A stretch of DNA of 64,000 nucleotides from Iodobacter ciconiae (GCF_003952345.1 NZ_CP034433.1:1984001-2048000), one strand, 5' to 3'. Numbered from the stretch's first letter, positions 1-9,261 are shown. Numbers and translations: made by a program. Notes: a model not told the origin generated them from the sequence alone.

Positions 1-445
1 AGCCGTCAACCAATTCGCGCTGCACCTCGGAGCGCAGCAAGGATTGTGGCGCATGCTGACCGTGGATATCTACCAGCTGCTCGCCCAGCGATTTAAGCTG
101 TGTCAGCGTTGCAGCAATGCCATTAATCCAGGCGCGGGATTTGCCACTGCTGTCAATGCTGCGGCGAATCAACAACTCTTCTGGCTCGTCCCCCAGCAAA
201 GCTTCTTCTTCCAGCCAGGCCTGTACGTTTTTAGGCGGAGCAAACCGTGCCTGCAAGTCAGCTTTTTCGGCACCATGACGCACCACTGTACTTTCTGCCC
301 GCCCCCCCAGGAGCAAACCCAGTGCGTCGATCACAATCGATTTACCCGCCCCCGTTTCACCGGTCAAGGTCGTTAAGCCTGAGCGAAAGTCAAGCGACAG
401 CTCTTGCACGATGACAAAGGATTTAAGCGAAATAGAAAGCAGCAT
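1..445 (-). CDS. recN: DNA repair protein RecN, N-terminal part (cut by window edge)
   Basis: The minus strand from 445 opens with MLLSISLKSFVIV and reaches a Walker A motif, GETGAGKS, near residue 30, followed by IDALGLLLGG. This is the N-terminal ATPase half-domain of RecN, the SMC-like protein that acts at double-strand breaks with RecA. About 148 codons are present with no stop, so the gene continues beyond position 1. The start is the ATG at 443-445. A run of seven G in the coding strand (302-308) encodes part of the Leu-Gly-Gly segment. nadK lies just upstream on the same strand, an arrangement common in betaproteobacteria. In many bacteria recN is SOS-controlled; I did not identify a LexA box here. 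Confidence 0.93.
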   Translation of the reverse strand, partial: MLLSISLKSFVIVQELSLDFRSGLTTLTGETGAGKSIVIDALGLLLGGRAESTVVRHGAEKADLQARFAPPKNVQAWLEEEALLGDEPEELLIRRSIDSSGKSRAWINGIAATLTQLKSLGEQLVDIHGQHAPQSLLRSEVQRELVDG

Positions 446-484
446 GGCGTGTTTTTACACCTTGGTTACGGTTGCCACGAAACA

Positions 485-600
485 AACCCAAATCTTAAAA
501 CATAGAGTAAAGGAGAACACGGAGTAAAACTTAATTTCAATAGTTTTACTCCGTGTAGCTCTGCGTCCTCCGTGCTCTCTGTGGTTCAAGATTTGGGTTT
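485..600. repeat. Long imperfect palindromic intergenic repeat, family A copy 1
   Basis: This 116-bp palindrome fills the space between nadK and recN. Its outer arms are AAACCCAAATCTT (485-497) and AAGATTTGGGTTT (588-600). Its inner arms, ACACGGAGTAAAACT (518-532) and AGTTTTACTCCGTGT (542-556), are a perfect 15-bp inverted repeat around a 9-nt loop. The right half (CTCCGTG, CTCTGCG, CCGTGCTCTCTG, then TTCAAGATTTGGG) recurs near 9.6 and 29.8 kb, so this is a dispersed family and not simply a terminator of one gene. Confidence 0.8.
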
Positions 601-621
601 TGAATTAAATTGAGTGATCAC

Positions 622-1497
622 TTACAAACGCTCGCCCCAGCGTAGTTTTTCGCGCAGGGTGTCGTAATAATGATAACTGTTTGGGTGCAACACCCTGAGG
701 GTATTGCGGTAGCGGCTAATCAGTACGCGATCTTTTTCTTGTAAATCACAGTGCGACTGATTGTCAAAATAAACACGGGCATCCTGGGCACGGGTCAGTA
801 AAAACTCAACCGCGCAGGTATCATTCACCACAATCGGGCGATTCGATAATGATTGCGGGCAAATGGGCACCAGTGCAATTGCCGGTAAGCTGGGATGTAA
901 AATCGGACCGCCGGACGCCAGCGCATAGGCTGTGGAGCCGGTTGGTGTTGAAATAATCAGGCCATCTGAGCGCTGGCTATAAACAAAACGGCCATCAATA
1001 AAAATTTCAAACTCGATCATGGCCCCCGTGCTGCCACGGCTAAAAACCACGTCATTAAACGCTAAGGCGTTGTCAATTTCATGACCATCACGCACCACCG
1101 TGGTTTCAAGCAAGATGCGCTCTTCGGGAATAAACTCCCCGTACAGCATGTCCATCACCAGCTCATCCATCTCATCAACCGATATATCGGTCATAAAACC
1201 CAGGCGGCCTTGGTTGATTCCCACAAGTGGAATGCGATAAGGTGCCAGCAGACGCGCCACTCCGAGCATAGTGCCATCACCGCCGAGCACGATAACCAGA
1301 TCAGCCACTTTGCCGATATTATCGCGGCTGACATCCTGATGTTCGCTTATGCCATGCTCTGCGGCGCTCGCCTGATCGAGCAGGACTTTTACCCCCGCCC
1401 CTGCAAGCAGAGCAGCAAGACGGCGGATAGGCTCTCCCAAAGTAGGGGTGCCCGTGCGCCCCACTACGGCGATGGTTTTGAACAATAAACTACGCAT
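622..1497 (-). CDS. nadK: NAD kinase
   Basis: A 291-residue protein of usual length for NAD kinase, which phosphorylates NAD to NADP using ATP in the cytoplasm. The diagnostic GGDGT loop sits near residues 72-76 (VIVLGGDGTMLG), followed by GINQGRLGFMTD and, further on, the substrate-binding block STPTGSTAYALASGGPI. The start is the ATG at 1497 giving MRSLLFKTIAVVGR, the normal N-terminus of the family. It lies upstream of recN on the same strand and is divergent from hrcA, so the 1498-1653 gap should hold promoters for both directions. Confidence 0.97.
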   Translation of the reverse strand: MRSLLFKTIAVVGRTGTPTLGEPIRRLAALLAGAGVKVLLDQASAAEHGISEHQDVSRDNIGKVADLVIVLGGDGTMLGVARLLAPYRIPLVGINQGRLGFMTDISVDEMDELVMDMLYGEFIPEERILLETTVVRDGHEIDNALAFNDVVFSRGSTGAMIEFEIFIDGRFVYSQRSDGLIISTPTGSTAYALASGGPILHPSLPAIALVPICPQSLSNRPIVVNDTCAVEFLLTRAQDARVYFDNQSHCDLQEKDRVLISRYRNTLRVLHPNSYHYYDTLREKLRWGERL

Positions 1498-1653
1498 AAG
1501 CTCATTAGACCCGATTTTTAAAAAAATAACAGCAGCAGTCAGTTAATTTAAAGTACTTTGCCCGTGTTTTCTCCAGGCGGGTGCTTGCCCCAAAGTAAAA
1601 CTCCTTGTAAAACGAAGTAAAATTTGCAACATAGCCCACCGTCGCCGCCCAAT

Positions 1654-2661
1654 ATGCTGAACGATCGTTCTCAAATTCTACTTAAAACCCTCGTCGAGCG
1701 CTACATTGCTGAAGGCCAGCCTGTTGGCTCCAAAGCCCTGCAGCATTTTTCAGGGCTGGATATCAGCTCTGCAACAATCCGAAATACCATGGTTGATCTG
1801 GAAGCACTAGGCTTTGTCGCAAGCCCGCATACCTCAGCCGGCCGCATTCCTACCGTGCTGGGCTACCGGCTTTTTGTAGACTCCTTACTCACAGTGCAAA
1901 CTTTAGATTCGCCCACCTTAAGCGAATTACAGCTCCCTGTTGACAGCCCGCAGCGCAGTGTCACCGCAGCCTCACAGATTTTATCGCAGCTCACCCAGTT
2001 TGCCGGCCTTGTGCAAAGCCCTAAGCGCCACGATCTTTTGCTTAAGCAAATCGAATTTATGCAGCTGTCTGAGCGCCGTGTTTTGCTGATTCTAGTCACC
2101 AGTGATGGTGATGTGCAAAACCGTATTTTACAGACCGAGCGTATTTATAGTGCCAGCGAGCTCACAGAAGCCGCTCATTTCCTAAATGAATACTGCTCTG
2201 GCAAAACACTGGCGGCCCTGAGCCATATTGTGCAAAAAGAATTAGTCAGCTTAAAAAGTGATATTGTCAGCCTGATGAATGCTGCCGTTGCTGTAGGTGC
2301 AGAATTAAGTAACCGCAGTGATTCTGTAGTAATTGCAGGTGAACACCAGTTGCTGGGTGTGGGGGATTTATCCTCCAATGTAGCCAGAATGCGCCAGCTA
2401 TTTGCTCTCTTCGAGCAAAAAACGGCCCTGCTGCAACTGCTGGATTTAGGCAACCACGCCGATGGTATAAAAATTTATATCGGGGGTGAATCAGGCTTGG
2501 CTCCACTGGATGAATGCTCTGTAATCACAGCGCCCTATCGCGTTAATGGTGAAATTGTTGGCACACTAGGCGTGATTGGCCCCACCCGGATGGATTATGA
2601 AAGAGTAATTCCTATTGTCGACATCACCGCCCAGCTTTTGTCCACAGCGCTCTCTTTGTGA
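1654..2661 (+). CDS. hrcA: Heat-inducible transcription repressor HrcA
   Basis: The protein opens with LNDRSQILLKTLVERYIAEG, a winged-helix DNA-binding domain, then SSATIRNTMVDLEALGF and SPHTSAGRIPT, all typical of HrcA. The C-terminal two thirds match the HrcA ligand/dimerisation region, ending IPIVDITAQLLSTALSL. HrcA represses groE and dnaK operons by binding CIRCE elements. I chose the ATG at 1654, giving 335 residues; a TTG at 1624 in frame would add ten residues (MQHSPPSPPN) unlike the family N-terminus. Neither start has a clear ribosome-binding site. No CIRCE inverted repeat is visible in the upstream gap, so autoregulation is not supported by the sequence shown. Confidence 0.95.
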   Translation: MLNDRSQILLKTLVERYIAEGQPVGSKALQHFSGLDISSATIRNTMVDLEALGFVASPHTSAGRIPTVLGYRLFVDSLLTVQTLDSPTLSELQLPVDSPQRSVTAASQILSQLTQFAGLVQSPKRHDLLLKQIEFMQLSERRVLLILVTSDGDVQNRILQTERIYSASELTEAAHFLNEYCSGKTLAALSHIVQKELVSLKSDIVSLMNAAVAVGAELSNRSDSVVIAGEHQLLGVGDLSSNVARMRQLFALFEQKTALLQLLDLGNHADGIKIYIGGESGLAPLDECSVITAPYRVNGEIVGTLGVIGPTRMDYERVIPIVDITAQLLSTALSL

Positions 2662-2751
2662 CTTTTCAACCCTTGCTTGCTGCCAATATTCCCATATCAT
2701 TGCACCGCCTTTCATTGACAATGCAAACCACTTTATAGAAAAGCGAAAACT

Positions 2752-3798
2752 ATGCGTAAACTTATCCCCCTATTACTGGTTAGCCTGCTGGGCATGGCAC
2801 ATGCCGATGAAGCTTTGGTTGCCCGTGAAGATGTGCAGGCTTATATCAAGGCAACGGCAGAAAAGCACCAGTTTACTGAAGAAGAACTGACGCAAACACT
2901 TAGCCGGGCCACGCTTAAAAGTAATGTTCTGGATATTCTGGACCGGCCTTCTACCGCCCGCCCCTGGTATACCTTTCGCGTTAACTTTGTAAATCCCGCC
3001 CGCAGCCTGGCAGGCGCCAAATTCTGGCGCGAGCACGCGATTGCCATCAAAGAAATTAGCGAGCGCTACGGGGTAGAGCCAGAAATCATTGTGGCTATCC
3101 TGGGAGCCGAGACCAATTACGGTAAAAATACCGGAAGCTTTCATATTCTTGACGTACTGAGCACCATTGCCTTTGATTACCCGCGCCGTGCTGAATTCTT
3201 TCAAAAAGAACTCACCGAATTTCTACTGCTTGCCCGTGAAGAAAATGAAGACCCGATGGACTTTACCGGCTCCTACGCGGGTGCCATGGGCTGGCCACAA
3301 TTTATGCCTTCATCATTTCGCCAGTATGCCGTTGATTACGATCAGAACGGCCATCGCGACATCTGGAATCACCCCGATGACGCGATTGCCAGTGTGGCAA
3401 ATTACTTAAAAGCGCATGGCTGGGAAAAAGGCCAGCAGGCCTATACCGCAGTCAATATCAATACGGATATGAGCGATGTATTTGCTGATAAATTTAATTT
3501 GCACTACACCGTGTCCGAACTGATGCAAAAAGGCGTAGTGCCAATGAGTGAGCTCGATGTCCAGCAAAAAGCGGTCCTGTTTTCACTGGAAACCGAGCCG
3601 GGCTTTACCAGCCACTATCTGGGCTTTAATAATTTTTATGTCATTACCCGCTACAACAAAAGCACGCTTTATGCGACAGCGGTATTACAGCTTTCTGAAA
3701 GCATTTTAAAAAGTTATCGGGAAGGTGATGATTTAAAACCGGCCAGAACCCCTGCAAAACCCGCAAAAACGGTTAAAAAACAGGGGGGATGGCGGTAA
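2752..3798 (+). CDS. mltB: Membrane-bound lytic murein transglycosylase B
   Basis: A 348-residue exported protein. A signal peptide (MRKLIPLLLVSLLGMAHA) ends near residue 19 without a lipobox cysteine, so this copy is probably periplasmic and not lipid-anchored like E. coli MltB. The MltB-type SLT fold follows, with the catalytic glutamate in VAILGAETNYGKNTG (about residue 121) and the signature AGAMGWPQFMPSS. The enzyme cleaves the MurNAc-GlcNAc bond of peptidoglycan, forming 1,6-anhydro ends. The C-terminal tail is lysine/alanine/proline rich. It stands about 90 bp after hrcA and is followed by a palindrome and a hairpin. Confidence 0.95.
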   Translation: MRKLIPLLLVSLLGMAHADEALVAREDVQAYIKATAEKHQFTEEELTQTLSRATLKSNVLDILDRPSTARPWYTFRVNFVNPARSLAGAKFWREHAIAIKEISERYGVEPEIIVAILGAETNYGKNTGSFHILDVLSTIAFDYPRRAEFFQKELTEFLLLAREENEDPMDFTGSYAGAMGWPQFMPSSFRQYAVDYDQNGHRDIWNHPDDAIASVANYLKAHGWEKGQQAYTAVNINTDMSDVFADKFNLHYTVSELMQKGVVPMSELDVQQKAVLFSLETEPGFTSHYLGFNNFYVITRYNKSTLYATAVLQLSESILKSYREGDDLKPARTPAKPAKTVKKQGGWR

Positions 3799-3808
3799 GA
3801 TTTACGAC

Positions 3809-3832
3809 AGCTATAGCTATATAGCTATAGCT
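3809..3832. repeat. 24-bp perfect palindrome built of AGCTAT units
   Basis: Twelve bases beginning AGCTATAGCTAT are followed immediately by their exact reverse complement, with no loop, nine bases after the mltB stop codon. It is AT-rich and lacks a T-run, so it is not a standard intrinsic terminator. It could be a protein-binding site or an extrusion-prone cruciform. No other copy was seen in the window. Confidence 0.85.
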
Positions 3833-3842
3833 TGTGAAGCAG

Positions 3843-3878
3843 GTAAAAGACGCAATGCAGCACACAAGCGTCTTTTAC
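3843..3878 (+). terminator. Possible mltB terminator hairpin
   Basis: GTAAAAGACGC (3843-3853) and GCGTCTTTTAC (3868-3878) form an 11-bp perfect stem with a 14-nt loop just after mltB. The following bases are pyrimidine rich (TCCTTCCCC) but not a pure T-run. The rest of the gap to 4086 shows no convincing gene; a 61-codon GTG-started frame at 3834-4019 covers the hairpin and has no recognisable features. Confidence 0.5.
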
Positions 3879-4086
3879 TCCTTCCCCACACAAACCCCAA
3901 TGGTGCGCTTGCCTATGCAGTATTTGGTTTTACGCACCTGCTTAAAGCACCAACAGAATCCGGGCACACTGTTTAGTATTAATTTGCAGCTATGCTCAAA
4001 ATCTTACTATGAGAGTTAGTCACCCCAAAAATAGCTTTCCCTGGTACTGAAACAGCACGCTAAACAAGCCCAACTCCGAGGACAAT

Positions 4087-7000
4087 ATGAAAGTAAGCAT
4101 CATTATCCTGATTGCAATGATTTGGGGTGGGCTGCAATTTGGCACTGACGGCGCTTTAGGTGCCGGGCTGCTGGCTTTTATTGGCTACATTTTCTTGAGC
4201 AAAAAAAAATATTCTCCTGAAGAGGACTCTGAATCCCCGCCTCATGGCGCTCATTCATCTGCCCCCTCTTCCACCGGCCATACACCGAACCGGCACGCTC
4301 ACCTCAGCCTTGAGCAAAGAGTTTTGCAGCTTGAGCAATCACTGGCGGCCTTGCAAGACGAAATCCAGCAACTTAAAACACAAGACAGCAACAGCAGCCC
4401 GATCAATCCGGTTTTTAACGCTACTGGCATCACACCTGTCTCTGCGGCACACCCGATAGAAAACAGCGACTGGGCGGCTGCAGCAATCAGCCAGACAACA
4501 ACCTATCAAACCAAAATCGCACCTGAGATCAGCATTGAATCTGCTGAGACAGAAGTAAACAATTTATCCGCAATCACGCCTTCTGACTCCAGCGCGATTG
4601 ATATGACGGCAGCCACATCCTCAACCGGGCCCTCTGCTGTTGACAGCACTATTGGTATCGCGGCAACAAGCACACCCGGGCATCCCGCCATACCAGCGCG
4701 CCCTGTGCCCCCAATTCCCATTTCGCCAGCCCAGCCAGACTGGCTGAGCGAGCAATTTGCCAAGGCTTTTAAAGTGGGCAAAGACTGGCTATTGGGCGGT
4801 AATACCGTGGTGCGGGTCGGAATACTGATTCTCTTTTTTGGCGTAGCGTTTTTACTGAAATTTGCGGCCGACAACAGCATGCTGCCGGTGGAGTTGCGCT
4901 TCGCAGGCACCGCCATCGGCGCAATTGTGCTGCTGGTGATTGGTTGGCGATTGCGTGACCAGCGCCGCGAATATGCTTTGATTATGCAGGGCGGTGGTGT
5001 GGGCGTGCTGTATCTCACCGCCTTTACCGCTTTGAAATTTGCAGTGATTCCGGCCGAATTTGCTTTTCCATTTTTAGTGCTGGTCGGCGTGTTTTCGGCT
5101 ATTTTAGCCATCAAGCAAGATGCCAGATCGCTGGCAGTGATGGGCATTACCGGTGGCTTTTTAGCACCAATTCTCACCTCTACCGGCCACGGCAGCCATA
5201 TCGCCCTATTTAGCTATTTTGCCCTGCTTAACGCCGGTATTTTTGCAATGGCTTGGTATAAAACATGGCGGCCGCTTAATTTACTGGGCTTTGTGTTTAC
5301 CTTCGGGATTGCATCGACTTGGGGCGCGCTTAAATACAAACCAGAGCTACTCGCCAGCACCGAGCCATTTTTAATTTTGTTTTTTCTGTTTTATGTTGGC
5401 ATAGCCCTGCTCTACGCCTTGCGCCAGCAAGTTGCACTTAAAAACTATGTGGATGGAACACTGATTTTTGGTACACCGCTCGCCGCGTTTGGCCTGCAGA
5501 CATCACTCGTGCACGATATTGAATTTGCACTCGCTGGCAGTGCTGCGGTGCTCTCCGCTTTTTATCTTTTAATTGCCTGGTTTTTAAGAGCAAAAAAACG
5601 CGACGAGCTGCGTTTACTGTTTGAGGCGCTGCTTGCACTGGGTGTGCTGTTTGCCACGCTGGCCATCCCGCTGGCCTTTGATGCCCGCACCACCGCAGCC
5701 AGCTGGGCAGTTGAAGCCGCAGCGATTATCTGGGTCAGTCTGCGTCAGCAGCGTTTACGCTCGCTCTGCTGCGCCTTAGCTTTGCAAATCATTGCCGGTA
5801 TCGCCTTCCTAAGCCATGCAGGGCCCCAGCCAGATGATGCCTTAGCCATCCTCAATAGCGGCTATATCGGTGGCCTGATGCTGGCGCTGTCAGGATTTTT
5901 TAGCGGCTATTTAATGCAAAAAGAGGCCGCCCTGACGTGGTTTAAGCCCGGAAAAATTATTTCAGCCCTGCTCGCAGCCTGGGGATTACTGTGGTGGACG
6001 GGAGCAGGGCTCAATGAAATCCGGCAATTTATTCTGCCTAGCGAGCAATCTGCCGCCACCGCTCTGTTTGCAGGCTTTAGCGCACTACTCGCCAGCCTGG
6101 CCTGCAAAAAGTGGCAATGGCCGCTGCTGCGCCTGCCTGCGCTGGCACTGTTTCCTGTATTGGCCCTGATCAGCATGCCGGTATTTGCCACAAAATTACA
6201 TCCACTGGCAGGATGGGGCTTACTCGCCTGGCCACTTGCTCTGCCACTGGCACTTTATTTATTGTGGCGGCATAAAAACGAAGACCAAAAAGAACTGCCC
6301 ATCCTGCACAGCGTTGGTGTCTGGCTGAGCAGTCTTTTGATTGCCGCCGAGCTGGCCTGGCTCATTACCCAGGCCGTGCCGGAAGGCATATGGCGTACAA
6401 CCGCATGGCCTATCCTCTGCGCTGCAGTGCTCTGGCTGCTGGCAAGCTATGGCAACAAAATACGCTGGCCAATTGCCCGCTACCCGCAGGCCTATTTTGT
6501 TAACGGGGCTGCACCACTGGCTGCGGGCTTACTGCTCTGGGCATTTTTTGCACTTGGCAGCGATGGCAATCCTGATCCGCTGCCTTATCTACCACTCATT
6601 AACCCGCTCGATATTGCCCTTGGATCAGGCGTGGTGGCGCTCCTGGCCTGGAAGCGCAAATTACTGAGCCTGCAGCTGCTTGATCTATCCAAATGGACTG
6701 CCCCTGTTCTGCTGGCGCTGGGATTTTTATGGCTGAACGCCGAGCTACTCAGAGTCTTCCACCATTGGGGGAATGAGGCTTACAGCCTGAACACGCTTAT
6801 TGATTCGCTCAGGATACAGGCGGTGTTTGCGCTGTTCTGGAGCGGCGTTTCTGCTTTGGTGGTCATTGCACTGAAACGCTTTGCCACAGAGGAGTCTTAT
6901 GCCTCGGTGGCAACCCGCCAGGCGCTGCGCGGCTTGCTGCTGGTGCTTTGGGCATGGCTATTGGCGGCTAATTTTAATGATGGCAGCTTGCTTAATGTCC

Positions 7001-7875
7001 GCTATCTGCCGCTGCTTAATTTGCTGGAGCTGGCGCAACTGGCGGTGCTTGGCGCGCTGTATCTGGCCTGGCGTGATTTCAAATCGGCATCCGCCGATGC
7101 CGAACTGCCCAACTGGCTGGCCTACGCCGCCCTCGCCACACTATTTATCTGGTTTAACGGGGCCTTATTACGCGGCTTGCATCATCTGCTGGCCTTTCCT
7201 TTTTCCTTACTCGAAGCGATTCATTCCAGCAGCCTGCAGCAAATATTAATGCTGGCATGGGGGCTGTTTTCACTGGCGGCGCTGCAATGCACCAAGCGGA
7301 ACAGCATGCTGCGCCTGCTGGCCATAGCCTGCGCGCCTGTGATGCTAGTGATGTGGCTCTGGACTTTCTACGCCAACTTCAGCGAGGTCGGCAACCGCTG
7401 GCCGCTGATCAATCCGCTGGATTTAATCCAGATCGGCATCTTTGCCCTGCTGGCACTCTGGCTCTATCGCGTGGATAAACTGCGTGGCGGGCTGCCGGTG
7501 CAATGGCTTAAGATCGGCGCCGGTGCCACGCTGTTTGTCTGGCTAAATGGCGTATTGCTGCGCACTTTGCATCACTGGGGCGATGTACCCTATCAGCTGG
7601 GGCCACTTTTGCAATCGACACTGGTGCAAGCTTCGCTATCGATATTCTGGACCCTGCTCGCCTTTGGCTTAATGCTGTTTGCCACGCGAAAAACCGACCG
7701 ATCGCTCTGGTTTAGCGGCGCGGCACTACTCGTCATCGTGGTCGGCAAGCTGTTTATGCTTGATCTGTCCAGAATCAGCGGCATAGAGCGCATCATCAGC
7801 TTTATTGGCGTAGGCGTCTTACTGCTTATCATTGGCTATTTATCACCGCTGCCCCCCAGAAAGGAAGAGCCATGA
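4087..7875 (+). CDS. DUF2339 family polytopic membrane protein
   Basis: A very large (1262-residue) inner-membrane protein. One N-terminal membrane helix is followed by a cytoplasmic or periplasmic region with a short coiled coil (about residues 72-100, LEQRVLQLEQSLAALQDEIQ) and a Ser/Thr/Pro-rich linker to about residue 215. The remainder is a long series of hydrophobic helices, roughly thirty. The first membrane block (GNTVVRVGILILFFGVAFLLKFA) is the typical start of the DUF2339 domain. A clear GAGGAC ribosome-binding site precedes the ATG at 4087. The stop overlaps the start of the next gene by four bases, so the two are translationally coupled. The biochemical function of DUF2339 is not established. 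Confidence 0.9.
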   Translation: MKVSIIILIAMIWGGLQFGTDGALGAGLLAFIGYIFLSKKKYSPEEDSESPPHGAHSSAPSSTGHTPNRHAHLSLEQRVLQLEQSLAALQDEIQQLKTQDSNSSPINPVFNATGITPVSAAHPIENSDWAAAAISQTTTYQTKIAPEISIESAETEVNNLSAITPSDSSAIDMTAATSSTGPSAVDSTIGIAATSTPGHPAIPARPVPPIPISPAQPDWLSEQFAKAFKVGKDWLLGGNTVVRVGILILFFGVAFLLKFAADNSMLPVELRFAGTAIGAIVLLVIGWRLRDQRREYALIMQGGGVGVLYLTAFTALKFAVIPAEFAFPFLVLVGVFSAILAIKQDARSLAVMGITGGFLAPILTSTGHGSHIALFSYFALLNAGIFAMAWYKTWRPLNLLGFVFTFGIASTWGALKYKPELLASTEPFLILFFLFYVGIALLYALRQQVALKNYVDGTLIFGTPLAAFGLQTSLVHDIEFALAGSAAVLSAFYLLIAWFLRAKKRDELRLLFEALLALGVLFATLAIPLAFDARTTAASWAVEAAAIIWVSLRQQRLRSLCCALALQIIAGIAFLSHAGPQPDDALAILNSGYIGGLMLALSGFFSGYLMQKEAALTWFKPGKIISALLAAWGLLWWTGAGLNEIRQFILPSEQSAATALFAGFSALLASLACKKWQWPLLRLPALALFPVLALISMPVFATKLHPLAGWGLLAWPLALPLALYLLWRHKNEDQKELPILHSVGVWLSSLLIAAELAWLITQAVPEGIWRTTAWPILCAAVLWLLASYGNKIRWPIARYPQAYFVNGAAPLAAGLLLWAFFALGSDGNPDPLPYLPLINPLDIALGSGVVALLAWKRKLLSLQLLDLSKWTAPVLLALGFLWLNAELLRVFHHWGNEAYSLNTLIDSLRIQAVFALFWSGVSALVVIALKRFATEESYASVATRQALRGLLLVLWAWLLAANFNDGSLLNVRYLPLLNLLELAQLAVLGALYLAWRDFKSASADAELPNWLAYAALATLFIWFNGALLRGLHHLLAFPFSLLEAIHSSSLQQILMLAWGLFSLAALQCTKRNSMLRLLAIACAPVMLVMWLWTFYANFSEVGNRWPLINPLDLIQIGIFALLALWLYRVDKLRGGLPVQWLKIGAGATLFVWLNGVLLRTLHHWGDVPYQLGPLLQSTLVQASLSIFWTLLAFGLMLFATRKTDRSLWFSGAALLVIVVGKLFMLDLSRISGIERIISFIGVGVLLLIIGYLSPLPPRKEEP

Positions 7876-9221
7876 GATTAATCTGCCTGCTGATCTTATG
7901 TGTCAGCCCCCTGATATGGGCAAAAAAACCGACACCAGCGCCGCTGCCATCACCACTGACGCCAGCGATTTTCAGCCATCAGCAAGCTTTGTTACTCAGT
8001 GAATCGTCGCCCTTTTACCGGCTGGATGTGCCTGTTACCGTGTACCAATTTAGCCAGCGAGCCGATTTAAGCGATTTGCGGGTCTTTAACGGAGCAGGCG
8101 AGCTGGTGCCCTATGCGCTGGAAACAAGTGCAGCAGCACATCAGCTCAGCCAGACTGCGCTGCGATTTTTCCCTTATGCCGAAAAAACCAGTAATGAGCA
8201 GCGTGATGTTTCAGTCCAGATCAGCAGCGATGGGCAACTGAGCGCACAAAGCCACACCGTCAGCAAGCAACAGCAAAGCAGCTATATTGTTGACGCCTCG
8301 CAAATCAAGGGGCAGCTCGAATCCCTTACGCTCGCCTGGCAGGAAGGCAACTCCCAGATCAGGCTGGCCGCCAGCGACGACTTACAACAATGGCAATCAC
8401 TGGGCAGCACAGAGATCATCCAGCTGGATTATCAGGGGCAAACACTCAGCCAGCCCAAAGTAGATTTGGGCAGCATTCGAGCCAAATACCTGCGCATCAC
8501 GAGCGACACCCCGCTCACACTTAAAGAAGTGCGCTTACAATCCTCCATAGCACACCCCAGCCCTACAAAAAGAGTCTGGCTGACTCCGGTGACGACACCG
8601 CTCGGCAAGGGCGAATATCTGTTTGATCTTGGCGTGCATGCTCCTGTCGACAGGCTGGAGCTCACCTTGCCACAGCTCAATACGGTGGTACAAGCATCGC
8701 TATCAAGCCGGGCTGCGCCTGCCGAGCCCTGGCAAAATAAACAAAGCGGCGTGCTCTATCGCCTGCAAGGCAAAACCGCTGAGAGCCGCAGCCCAGCGCT
8801 GATCATCCCGCCAAACAACCATCGCTACTGGCGTTTAAGTGTCAATCAAAATAGTGGTGGACTAGGCGAGGGTCTACCTCAACTGAAAGCGGGCTGGACA
8901 CCCCAGCAAATCGCCTTCGTCGCCCGCGGGCAAGCGCCGTTTACACTGGCTTTTGGCCATGCGCGGGTAAATAGTGCAGCAATTAATTCGGCGGATTTGA
9001 TTATCGGCAATACCGTGGCATCGGCTGTGGCGGGCGCTTTGCTCAATAAAGCAGCCCCTCCGGCACCGGCCATCGCCAGTGAGCCATCATCTGCGCGCAG
9101 CTACGGGCTATGGACAGCGCTCGTTTTGGCCGTTGGCGTATTAGGGGCGATGGCGTACAAACTGACCCGCACCCCCAGCCCCTCTCCCGAAAAGGCAGAA
9201 GAGAGTGAAATCTCTTCATAA
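7872..9221 (+). CDS. DUF3999 family periplasmic/membrane-anchored protein
   Basis: A 449-residue protein with a signal peptide (MRLICLLILCVSPLIWA), a long soluble beta-rich region and one C-terminal membrane helix (about residues 413-432, GLWTALVLAVGVLGAMAYKL) followed by a short charged tail. This is the layout of DUF3999 proteins, which commonly stand beside DUF2339 genes. Its ATG lies inside the last codons of the upstream gene (ATGA overlap). The body would sit in the periplasm, tethered to the inner membrane by its C-terminus. Co-occurrence and coupling suggest that it works with the DUF2339 protein in one envelope complex; the task is unknown. Confidence 0.85.
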   Translation: MRLICLLILCVSPLIWAKKPTPAPLPSPLTPAIFSHQQALLLSESSPFYRLDVPVTVYQFSQRADLSDLRVFNGAGELVPYALETSAAAHQLSQTALRFFPYAEKTSNEQRDVSVQISSDGQLSAQSHTVSKQQQSSYIVDASQIKGQLESLTLAWQEGNSQIRLAASDDLQQWQSLGSTEIIQLDYQGQTLSQPKVDLGSIRAKYLRITSDTPLTLKEVRLQSSIAHPSPTKRVWLTPVTTPLGKGEYLFDLGVHAPVDRLELTLPQLNTVVQASLSSRAAPAEPWQNKQSGVLYRLQGKTAESRSPALIIPPNNHRYWRLSVNQNSGGLGEGLPQLKAGWTPQQIAFVARGQAPFTLAFGHARVNSAAINSADLIIGNTVASAVAGALLNKAAPPAPAIASEPSSARSYGLWTALVLAVGVLGAMAYKLTRTPSPSPEKAEESEISS

Positions 9222-9242
9222 CGTAGTTGGCATACTTTAAAG

Positions 9243-9261
9243 CCTCCCGTTTTGAGGGAGG
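9243..9261 (+). terminator. Weak hairpin after the DUF3999 gene
   Basis: CCTCCC (9243-9248) and GGGAGG (9256-9261) form a six-bp GC-rich stem around a seven-nt loop, 20 bases after the stop. No T-run follows. The rest of the gap to 9672 holds no supported gene: it contains stop-rich, A-rich sequence and then repeat family A copy 2. Confidence 0.35.

Noticed and set aside
1498..1653. CIRCE element for HrcA autoregulation
   Set aside because: No TTAGCACTC-N9-GAGTGCTAA or close variant is present in the nadK-hrcA gap.
3781..3790. Six-G run at the end of mltB as a phase-variation tract
   Set aside because: It is short and only four codons from the stop, so slippage would barely change the protein.
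4506..5177. Minus-strand frame of 223 codons within the DUF2339 gene
   Set aside because: Antisense to membrane helices and linker of a clear family protein; no start signal or family match.
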